Part shown: piece after piece, positions 17,188-24,144 of the stretch | How positions within the stretch are numbered: the first letter of the stretch is position 1 | How the letters are laid out: each line of letters starts with the position of its first letter | Assembly (NCBI GenBank): GCA_029256085.1 | Contig: JAQSYP010000001.1 | Span: 62,001 to 126,000 of the forward strand | Reading direction: 5' to 3' | Source of the DNA: Caryophanales bacterium | Lineage (GTDB): Bacteria; Bacillota; Bacilli; CAJFEE01 | Length of the DNA stretch: 64,000 bases | Position numbers and translations under genes: made by a program | The notes under the pieces: generated by a model | The model's database searches: none | What the model saw: only the letters and a program-made list of their open reading frames with translations | Told to the model about the DNA's origin: nothing

Positions 17188-17892
17188 TTGAGAATAGATA
17201 AATTTATTTCAAACACTGGATTTGGTAGTAGAAAAGAAGTTAAAAGCTTATTAAAAGCTGGTGCTGTAAAAATTAATGATATAACTGTAAAATCACCACA
17301 AACACATGTTGATATTGAAAAAGATGTCGTTACACTATACGGAGAAGAAATTATCTATCGTGAATATATATATTTAATGATGAATAAACCTCCTGGAGTT
17401 ATATCTGCAACGGAAGATAAGTATGACGAGACTGTTATTGACTTACTTGATGAAGAGTTTCAACATTTCGAGCCATTTCCGGTTGGCCGTCTTGATAAGG
17501 ATACAGAAGGATTACTATTATTAACAAATGATGGACAATTAGCACATAAATTATTATCGCCTAAGAAAAAAGTTCCTAAAAAGTATTTTGTAAGAATTAA
17601 TACGTTAATGACAAACGAAATGGTTACAGAAGTTCAAAGGGGAATTGAGTTAGATGATGGGTATTTAACTATGCCTGGTGATTTAGAAATACTTGAATCT
17701 GGTAATGAAGGTTTTATTACAATAATGGAAGGCAAGTTCCATCAAATAAAGAGAATGTTTATAGCCCTTGGTTCAAAAGTAACATATCTAAAAAGAGTTG
17801 AAATGGCTGGTATGAAATTGGATGAAAATCTAGAGCTTGGAGAATATCGTGAATTAACTGAGGATGAACTAGAATATATTAGAACAACGTAA
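17188..17892 (+). CDS. 16S rRNA pseudouridine synthase, RsuA/RluB family
   Basis: The 234-residue protein has an N-terminal S4 RNA-binding domain (MRIDKFISNTGFGSRKEVK) and a catalytic domain with GRLDKDTEGLLLLTNDG, containing the catalytic Asp. A KKYFV strand and the C-terminal EGKFHQIKRMF motif complete the RsuA/RluB pattern. The start is TTG behind GGAGG. By family it isomerises a specific uridine in rRNA; RsuA acts at position 516 of 16S rRNA, though the exact site is not readable here. It is followed by its own terminator. B. subtilis has an RsuA-type gene (ytzG) at this position. Confidence 0.92.
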   Translation: MRIDKFISNTGFGSRKEVKSLLKAGAVKINDITVKSPQTHVDIEKDVVTLYGEEIIYREYIYLMMNKPPGVISATEDKYDETVIDLLDEEFQHFEPFPVGRLDKDTEGLLLLTNDGQLAHKLLSPKKKVPKKYFVRINTLMTNEMVTEVQRGIELDDGYLTMPGDLEILESGNEGFITIMEGKFHQIKRMFIALGSKVTYLKRVEMAGMKLDENLELGEYRELTEDELEYIRTT

Positions 17893-17922
17893 AAAAGCAC
17901 AGTAAAAACAACTGTGCTTTTT
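17893..17922 (+). terminator. Terminator after RsuA-type gene
   Basis: The stem AAAAGCACAGT / ACTGTGCTTTT with a 7-base loop starts right after the stop codon. Confidence 0.85.
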
Positions 17923-17961
17923 ATACAAAAATAATATTTAATTATGTAATATAAATGTAAG

Positions 17962-18177
17962 TTAAACTATTTTTTTTGATGATGCACGCCACTTACCACG
18001 GCTTGGGCTAATAACTAGCTCGTGTTCTGACAAAATACTTAAATCTCTTTGAATTGTTCTAGGTGTGCTTCCAAATTCTTCAACAATTTCATTAGTTGTA
18101 ACAGTACCTCGTTCTTGGATGTACATATAAATAGACTTTATTCTAGTTAGCATACGAGTAGTTGAATTTTTAATCAT
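17962..18177 (-). CDS. ytzE: Small DeoR-type helix-turn-helix regulator (YtzE-like)
   Basis: The 71-residue protein consists only of a DeoR-family winged helix: TRIKSIYMYIQERGTVTTNEIVEEFGSTPRTIQRDLSIL, i.e. scaffold helix, turn and recognition helix. There is no sugar-phosphate-binding domain, so it is much shorter than classic DeoR proteins. Length and location between the RsuA-type gene and PepV match B. subtilis YtzE. The SD (GGGGGAG) is good. Targets are unknown; it may regulate the divergent pepV gene 142 bases away. Confidence 0.85.
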   Translation of the reverse strand: MIKNSTTRMLTRIKSIYMYIQERGTVTTNEIVEEFGSTPRTIQRDLSILSEHELVISPSRGKWRASSKKIV

Positions 18178-18319
18178 AAAACCACTCCCCCTAATTGAGG
18201 TTATTACTAAAAATTAAATATGCGTCTTAAAGATATTTTACTATAAAAATATGATTATAAGATAATTAAAATGTTAAAATTTTTAAAAAATTTAAATAGA
18301 ATTTTAAGGAGACTTTAAT

Positions 18320-19699
18320 ATGGTGAATTGGGCTAATGAAGTTGCCAAAAGAAAAGAATTTATAATTAATGATTTAGTTAAGTTCATTCAAATTCCTAGT
18401 GTGTTAAACGAAGACACTTCAACTGAGAACCAACCTTTTGGGAAGGCCATAGATGATTCGCTAAATTTCATGCTCGATTTAGCGGAAAGAGATGGGTTTA
18501 CTAGTAGGAATATTGATGGATATGCAGCTCATATCGAGTATGGAGAGGGTAGCGATTTGGTTGGTGTTCTTTGCCATGTAGATGTAGTTCCAGAAGGTGA
18601 CGATTGGACTGTTAGTGCTTTCGGAGGCGATATAATCGATGGTAAAATTTATGGTCGAGGCACTCAAGATGATAAGGGGCCAACAATAGCGGCATATTAT
18701 GCTATGCAAATAATTAAGGATTTAAATTTAAAACTTTCAAAGAGAGTAAGAATTATCTTAGGTACTGATGAAGAAAGTCAGTGGCGATGTGTTGACAAAT
18801 ACTTTGAAGTTGAGGAGAAACCTAGTATTGGTTTTGCACCTGATGCTGAGTTTCCAATGATAAATGCTGAAAAGGGGATAACTGATTTTTACTTTTTGAA
18901 GGAGCAAAAAGAGGCACAAATAATTAGTTTCGAATCAGGGAATAGATTAAACATGGTTCCAGACACAGCGGTAGCTCAAATTGAATGTGAATTTGATACC
19001 ATTGAAGAAATCGCTGATGATTTTGCTAACTACTTAGAAGAAAATAACCTAGAAGGATACTATAGCGTTAATGAAAATATTCTTAGCTTTAACCTAAAAG
19101 GTATTTCTGCACATGGGTCAATGCCTGAAGTAGGAGTAAATGCAGCTTTATATTTATGTGCATTTTTAAGTAAGCATTATAAGTCTGAGATCATTGAGTT
19201 TTTAGGTGATATTTGCTTAAATGATTATACTGGGAAAAAACTTGGTCTTGAAATGAGCGATTCTGAATCGGGTAACTTAACAGTTAATATTGGTAAAGTA
19301 ACTTATAACTCTAAAAATGGATGGAATATTGGATTTAATGTTAGATATCCAGTAACGAAAAAATATGAAGAAGTTAAAATGAGAATTGAAAAAGCTGTTG
19401 ATACTATTGGATTTATATTATCTGGCCAAACCAACTCTAACCCACATTTTTTACCAAGCGATAGTGAACTTGTAAAAATATTATCTAAGGTATACGAAGA
19501 ACAAACTGGTGAAAAAGCTACACTTCTATCAACGGGTGGAGGAACTTATGCAAGAGCTTTAGGAAATGCTGTTGCTTATGGAGCGTTATTTCCAGGAGAT
19601 GATGAACTATACCACCAAAAAGATGAGTATATCAAAATAGATAGTTTACTTAAAGCGACTGCCATTTATGCACAGTCCATTTATGAATTGGCTAAATAA
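18320..19699 (+). CDS. pepV: M20-family dipeptidase PepV
   Basis: The 459-residue protein matches the PepV branch of M20 metallopeptidases: metal-binding GVLCHVDVVPEGDDW, the catalytic and bridging region GRGTQDDKGP, the DEESQWRCVDKYF motif, and the C-terminal ligand region PGDDELYHQKDEYI. By family it is a cytoplasmic di-zinc dipeptidase that hydrolyses dipeptides with unblocked N-termini during peptide use. The start ATG has SD AAGGAGA. B. subtilis YtjP sits at the same place. No downstream partner is close. Confidence 0.93.
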   Translation: MVNWANEVAKRKEFIINDLVKFIQIPSVLNEDTSTENQPFGKAIDDSLNFMLDLAERDGFTSRNIDGYAAHIEYGEGSDLVGVLCHVDVVPEGDDWTVSAFGGDIIDGKIYGRGTQDDKGPTIAAYYAMQIIKDLNLKLSKRVRIILGTDEESQWRCVDKYFEVEEKPSIGFAPDAEFPMINAEKGITDFYFLKEQKEAQIISFESGNRLNMVPDTAVAQIECEFDTIEEIADDFANYLEENNLEGYYSVNENILSFNLKGISAHGSMPEVGVNAALYLCAFLSKHYKSEIIEFLGDICLNDYTGKKLGLEMSDSESGNLTVNIGKVTYNSKNGWNIGFNVRYPVTKKYEEVKMRIEKAVDTIGFILSGQTNSNPHFLPSDSELVKILSKVYEEQTGEKATLLSTGGGTYARALGNAVAYGALFPGDDELYHQKDEYIKIDSLLKATAIYAQSIYELAK

Positions 19700-19778
19700 T
19701 AATAGGTTATTATTGAAATAATACTAAATATATTGTTAAATAATAAACATGACATAATTTCAAGAATATAGTACATAC

Positions 19779-19815
19779 GGGAGGTGAATCCCTTTATAAA
19801 AATAAAGGGGTTTTG
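19779..19815 (+). promoter_or_regulatory. Strong SD separated from start by an 11-bp hairpin
   Basis: GGGAGGTG (19779-19786) is followed immediately by the inverted repeat AATCCCTTTAT-AAAA-ATAAAGGGGTT (19787-19812), then TTG at 19813 and 19816. Folding would bring the distant SD next to the start codon. A second, weaker SD (AAAGGGG) lies in the 3' arm and would be hidden by the fold. Confidence 0.6.
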
Positions 19816-21120
19816 TTGGAAATTATAAATTTACTACTAATTGTAGTATTAATCGCTTTAACTGCTTTTTTTGTTGCATCTGAATTTGCCGTTATAAAAG
19901 TAAGAAGCACAAGAATTGACCAGTTAGTATTAGAAGGAAATAAAAATGCCATAGCGGCTAAGAAAGTAATTGAAAATTTAGATGAATATTTATCAGCGTG
20001 TCAACTAGGCATAACAATAACAGCTCTAGGTTTAGGGTGGCTAGGTGAACCAACAATTCACCATTTACTTGAACCAGTCTTTATTGAATTAAATATGGGA
20101 GAGGCTACAGCATCAATTGTAGCATTCATAATTGCATTTTCACTGATTACATTCTTGCATGTAGTAGTTGGAGAGCTTGCGCCAAAAACTCTTGCAATTC
20201 AAAAAGCAGAAAAAGTATCTTTAATGTTTTCAAGACCTCTGATACATTTTTACAGGTTAATGTATCCATTTATTTGGGCTTTAAATGGCTCAGCAAGGCT
20301 AATAACTGGATTGTTTGGCTTAAAGCCTGCAGGGGAGCATGAAGAAGCACATTCTGAAGAAGAACTAAGAATGATCTTATCTGATAGCTACGAAAGTGGA
20401 GAAATTAATCAAGCTGAATATAAGTATGTTAATAATATTTTTCAGTTTGATGATAGAATTGCGAAAGAAATAATGGTTCCTCGGACATCTATAGTAAGTA
20501 TTTCTAAAGATATAACTTTTGATGAGCTAATTGAAATAGTTACAGAAGAGAACTATACGAGATATCCTGTTGAAGATGGAAGTAAAGATCGAATCGCAGG
20601 AATGGTAAACGTTAAAGAGTTACTAATTGCAAGGTTAAAATGTTCTTGTGATAATGACATTGACTTGAATTCTTTTATTAAGCCAGTAATTCATGTTATT
20701 GAATCTATACCAATTCACCAGTTACTTTTAAGAATGCAAAATGATCGTATTCATATGGCTATCTTAGTTGATGAATATGGTGGTACTGCTGGACTCGTAA
20801 CATTTGAGGACATTTTAGAAGAAATTGTTGGTGAAATTAGAGATGAGTTTGACTTCGATGAAACATCAGAAATAGTAAAGTTGACTGATGAACATTATAT
20901 TTTTGATGGAAAAGTTTTAATAGAAGAAGTAAACGACTTACTTGGCATTGAGTTATTTAGTGAGGAAATGGATACTATCGGTGGCTTCATTTTATCTCGA
21001 AAGTTTGATGTTAAAGTAGGAGATTCAATTACTGAACAAGGATTTAATTTTATTATTATTGAAGTTGATGGAAATCAAATTGTAAGTATTGAAGTTAAGA
21101 AGGCAACGGATACTGAATAA
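19816..21120 (+). CDS. CNNM/CorC-type hemolysin-family membrane protein with CBS domains
   Basis: I prefer the second TTG (19816) as start, giving MEIINLLLIV. The ~434-residue protein has an N-terminal CNNM (DUF21) domain of about four membrane segments with ALTAFFVASEFAVIKVR, then a CBS pair (~200-340; IAKEIMVPRTSIVSI and HMAILVDEYGGTAGLVT) and a C-terminal CorC_HlyC domain with DTIGGFI. Members are linked to Mg2+ or other divalent-cation efflux and tolerance. The leader contains an unusual SD–hairpin–start arrangement. A terminator follows directly, so it is monocistronic. Which paralogue of the Bacillus family it is cannot be decided here. Confidence 0.9.
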   Translation: MEIINLLLIVVLIALTAFFVASEFAVIKVRSTRIDQLVLEGNKNAIAAKKVIENLDEYLSACQLGITITALGLGWLGEPTIHHLLEPVFIELNMGEATASIVAFIIAFSLITFLHVVVGELAPKTLAIQKAEKVSLMFSRPLIHFYRLMYPFIWALNGSARLITGLFGLKPAGEHEEAHSEEELRMILSDSYESGEINQAEYKYVNNIFQFDDRIAKEIMVPRTSIVSISKDITFDELIEIVTEENYTRYPVEDGSKDRIAGMVNVKELLIARLKCSCDNDIDLNSFIKPVIHVIESIPIHQLLLRMQNDRIHMAILVDEYGGTAGLVTFEDILEEIVGEIRDEFDFDETSEIVKLTDEHYIFDGKVLIEEVNDLLGIELFSEEMDTIGGFILSRKFDVKVGDSITEQGFNFIIIEVDGNQIVSIEVKKATDTE

Positions 21121-21122
21121 TT

Positions 21123-21157
21123 AAACCCCACTTTAGAACTAATTCTATTGTGGGGTT
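21123..21157 (+). terminator. Terminator after CNNM gene
   Basis: The stem AAACCCCA / TGGGGTTT, with further pairing of TTAGAA and TTCTA inside, is followed by a T-rich end. Confidence 0.8.
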
Positions 21158-21190
21158 TCTTCGTAGAAACAACAAGAATAGCTATAATAT

Positions 21191-21213
21191 CTTATTATTT
21201 ATATAATAATAAG
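21191..21213. promoter_or_regulatory. Perfect palindrome upstream of MFS gene
   Basis: CTTATTATT and AATAATAAG form a perfect 9-bp inverted repeat around TATAT. It lies just after a TATAAT (21183-21188) and 27 bases before the start, where a repressor operator would sit. Confidence 0.4.
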
Positions 21214-21239
21214 GTTAGATTAGGGAGGGGATACATAAA

Positions 21240-22397
21240 TTGACTCGAGAAAATAGATTATGGATATATTTTAGAAGTTTTTACGGTGCGCAATTTATTG
21301 GATTTGGTGCATTCTTAACTTTAATTTCAGTATATTTAACAAATTATTTAAAGCTTGAGCCTGTACAAGTTAGTATTATATTATCGATAAATCCGATAGT
21401 AATGATATTAGCTCAACCAATTTGGGGGATTTTAAGCGATTTAACTAGAAATCCGAAACTGATGATATTAATTACAATTGTAGGGACCTTTATTTCTCTA
21501 CTAATATATTCCCAAGTTCATTCATTTGGACAAATTGTCGTGATAGCTATTGTTTTCTCATTTTTACAGACAGCAATAAATCCTCTGGCTGATCATTTGA
21601 CAGTATCCTATACAATCGAGAATAATGATACGTTTGGATCGGTTAGACTGTGGGGATCTATTGGGTTTGCTTTTGGAAGTCTACTTATGGGGAAAATTGC
21701 AGATAATTTCGGTTTGAATTTAATTTTTTATGTATATATGTTTTTACTTATTATTTCTCTATTAATCATGACAAAAATACCTAACTATAAAGTAAATGCC
21801 AAATCAAATGAATCGTTGAAGGAAGGTATAAAAAGTCTAATTTCAAATAAGAAGTATCTTGTATTTCTCATGGCAAGTTTTTTAATATTTGGGCCAATTT
21901 ATACTAATAATTTTTATTTTGGAATTCTAATTCAAACTGTTGGGGGTACTTTATCAGCAGTAGGGGTTGCCTTTCTAATTGCTGCAGGAAGTGAAGCGCC
22001 TTTTATGCAAAAAGCTGCACTTTATATAAGAAAATACTCAATTGAAAATATGCTGATTTTTGCGGCCTTAATATCTGGAATGAGATGGACTATTTATATT
22101 TTTCTACCTAGTGTAAATTTAATTTATGCAAGTTCAATACTACAAGGTGTGTCTGTTGGAATCTTAATTCCAGCAGCTTTAACGTGGGTTGGAGATAATT
22201 GCAACAAATCAGTCCAATCTTCAGCAATTTCAATTTATTTTGCGATATCAAATGGACTTGGATCCTGGTTTTGTACTGTTCTTAGTGGAAAGATTATTGA
22301 TTTATATAATATTTCATATACTTATTTGATGTTCAGCATACTAACAGCATTAGGTATTGTAACGTTATTTTACTTAAAACAATATAAGGTGGGATAA
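21240..22397 (+). CDS. MFS transporter (MFS_1-like / LacY-related)
   Basis: The 385-residue protein has about 12 membrane segments. The first half carries QPIWGILSDLTRNPK, the MFS loop 2-3 signature, and FGSVRLWGSIGFAFGSLLMG, characteristic of the MFS_1-like group that includes LacY, NupG and PPP-family sugar or nucleoside carriers. The TTG start is supported by SD GGGAGGGG. The substrate is unknown. The thpR gene starts one base after its stop codon, so the two are co-translated. Confidence 0.88.
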   Translation: MTRENRLWIYFRSFYGAQFIGFGAFLTLISVYLTNYLKLEPVQVSIILSINPIVMILAQPIWGILSDLTRNPKLMILITIVGTFISLLIYSQVHSFGQIVVIAIVFSFLQTAINPLADHLTVSYTIENNDTFGSVRLWGSIGFAFGSLLMGKIADNFGLNLIFYVYMFLLIISLLIMTKIPNYKVNAKSNESLKEGIKSLISNKKYLVFLMASFLIFGPIYTNNFYFGILIQTVGGTLSAVGVAFLIAAGSEAPFMQKAALYIRKYSIENMLIFAALISGMRWTIYIFLPSVNLIYASSILQGVSVGILIPAALTWVGDNCNKSVQSSAISIYFAISNGLGSWFCTVLSGKIIDLYNISYTYLMFSILTALGIVTLFYLKQYKVG

Positions 22398-22398
22398 A

Positions 22399-22950
22399 AT
22401 GCATACATTTATTGGTCTAAGAATCCCGATTGAAACAGGAAAAAAATTATTTGATTTAGGCCAAAATTTAAAAGGGGAAATTAACTTAAAACAATGGACA
22501 TACTTGGAAGATCTCCATATTACCTTAAAGTTCATTGGTGAAACAAGTGAGGATACATTAAAGTTACTAATGGAAAAAATAAATGATATTAAATATGATA
22601 AAATAAATATTAGAATTACTGGAATAGACACGTTTGGTAACCCAAAAACACCTAGAGTGGTTTATTTCGGAATAGATTATAGTAATGAACTAATCGAATT
22701 ACATAAAGTTATACAATTATTATGCAAGGACCTAGGGTTAAAATTAGATCCTAAACCTTTTAAGCCACATATTACAATTGCTAAAAAGTGGGCAGGAGAC
22801 CAAGGTGAAATATTCAGTAGGGATATTATTGAGGATATAAATAGGGATTTTAGTGAAATTTTTCTTGAACTTAGTGAAATTACGTTATTCGGTATATATC
22901 CAAAAGAAAAACCTAAATATAAAACGCTTTTAGCAAATGATCTTATATAG
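22399..22950 (+). CDS. thpR: RNA 2',3'-cyclic phosphodiesterase (LigT/ThpR)
   Basis: The 183-residue protein has the two HxT motifs of the 2H phosphoesterase superfamily: HITLKFIGE near residue 42 and HITIAKKW near residue 127, plus the IRIPIETGKKL start typical of ThpR (YtlP). Members open 2',3'-cyclic phosphates, and were first found as reversible 2'-5' RNA ligases. The gene follows the MFS gene by one base and precedes the ytlQ-like gene by few bases, as in B. subtilis ytlP-ytlQ. Confidence 0.92.
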   Translation: MHTFIGLRIPIETGKKLFDLGQNLKGEINLKQWTYLEDLHITLKFIGETSEDTLKLLMEKINDIKYDKINIRITGIDTFGNPKTPRVVYFGIDYSNELIELHKVIQLLCKDLGLKLDPKPFKPHITIAKKWAGDQGEIFSRDIIEDINRDFSEIFLELSEITLFGIYPKEKPKYKTLLANDLI

Positions 22951-22968
22951 ATACTTGGGGTGAGGAAG

Positions 22969-23964
22969 TTGGCACAATTAATTAAATTACAAGATTACAT
23001 ATCTCGATATGAGTTAGATTTATATCATTATAGCTCCGAATACCCTAAGCTTAAAAAGAAATTTTGGAATGCTACATATGAAAGATGGAATGAAGACTCT
23101 GAAGAAGAACAAATTGATGATGATATTCTATTTGAGGAACCTTCAAAATTGCAAAGCTTTAAAAAAGCATTAAATGTTAAAAATTATTTTAAAAAATCAA
23201 ATCAGTTAGAAGAACATCACGAAGCTAAGGTTGAACAATCATATGATGATTCGATAACTATAATTTCAAAAAAAAGATTAAACGCTTTGAATTCTGAGGA
23301 TGATTTAAAGCAATTATTTCTTGATGAAATTCTTCCGATACAAATAAGATGGGCAAGCTCGACTGCTTTAGAGCAATCACCACTAAAAAGGAAATATCAA
23401 TACGAATCTGCACTGAAATTTTTTATACAACGATTTCCTGACAATTACTTGTGCATGTACAAACCTGTTTTTATTATTCGGAATGCGCCAATAGAATTAG
23501 ATACTATTCTTATTAGTCCAGTTGCGATACATTGTGTGAAGATCATCGAAGGTCGTGATAATAGTGTTATGGTGGCTTCAAATGAAAAATTTTGGACTGA
23601 GAAATATATGGATGAGCAAAGTAAAATTTTAAATCCACTTATTTCACTGGACCGTACATATAATATTGTTAAAGCACTTTTAAATAAAAATAATAATGAA
23701 TTTCCTATTAAGAAGTTACTGTTAACTAAGAAACAATACGTAGATTTTTCTACAATCCCTTATGACTTACAGGTAATAGACAAAAAGTCGTATAGTGATT
23801 GGTTTAATAGTATGAGAAAGCTATCATCGCCAGTTAAGCATTCCCAATTAAAAGCAGCACAAATACTACTATCTTCGTGTCATACAATTGCGAAAAACCG
23901 TGTTGAAGTAATCGGAAATAATATAGTAGATGTCGAACACGCATTTGATGATAAAGAAAACTAG
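22969..23964 (+). CDS. ytlQ: YtlQ-like protein with possible NERD-type nuclease fold
   Basis: I take TTG 22969 as start (MAQLIKLQDYISRYELDLY), the usual N-terminus of this family as I recall it; GTG 22960 is the alternative. The ~331-residue protein has an acidic, charged N-terminal half and a more ordered C-terminal half. The block PIELDTILISPVAIHCVKII, with later NPLISLDRTYNIVKALL, resembles the NERD (nuclease-related) domain. The usual Glu of the E-x-K pair is absent (HCVK), so it may be an inactive relative. Function is unknown. The stop codon TAG lies within interspersed repeat R1-A. Confidence 0.75.
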   Translation: MAQLIKLQDYISRYELDLYHYSSEYPKLKKKFWNATYERWNEDSEEEQIDDDILFEEPSKLQSFKKALNVKNYFKKSNQLEEHHEAKVEQSYDDSITIISKKRLNALNSEDDLKQLFLDEILPIQIRWASSTALEQSPLKRKYQYESALKFFIQRFPDNYLCMYKPVFIIRNAPIELDTILISPVAIHCVKIIEGRDNSVMVASNEKFWTEKYMDEQSKILNPLISLDRTYNIVKALLNKNNNEFPIKKLLLTKKQYVDFSTIPYDLQVIDKKSYSDWFNSMRKLSSPVKHSQLKAAQILLSSCHTIAKNRVEVIGNNIVDVEHAFDDKEN

Positions 23965-24064
23965 GCGATTGCCGAGCCTTAAGGGTGACAGCAGAGCCGT
24001 AGTTGCACTTATGCGTTAGGCAAGTATGAACTACCCAGGTAGTTTATATTTGCCTATTAGCTAA
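23955..24064. repeat. Interspersed hairpin repeat R1, copy A
   Basis: About 110 bases match, as the reverse complement, the copy at 32619-32727. One end is a small palindrome (GGCGATTGCCGAG); the middle is GTAGTTGCACTTATGCG; the other end is a long hairpin (GGCAAGTATGAACTA ... TAGTTTATATTTGCC). The ytlQ stop codon is inside. Confidence 0.85.
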
Positions 24065-24089
24065 CAAAAATGACTAAAATTATCGCATA

Positions 24090-24144
24090 TCCCCTTTTTA
24101 GCATACGATATTGTAAACGTACTTGCTAAAGAAGGGATTTTTTT
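24090..24144 (+). promoter_or_regulatory. Terminator-like hairpin containing the pulA SD
   Basis: Arms 24090-24103 (TCCCCTTTTTAGCA) and 24124-24137 (TGCTAAAGAAGGGA) pair over 14 positions with one mismatch and one G-T. Seven T follow and then the ATG at 24145. The SD AAGAAGGGA lies in the 3' arm. This could terminate upstream transcription, sequester the pulA SD, or act as an attenuator. Confidence 0.6.

Noticed and set aside
19784-19828. Short GTG frame in the CNNM leader as a regulatory leader peptide
   Set aside because: Its GTG is part of the SD itself and it has no SD of its own; the hairpin explanation is simpler.
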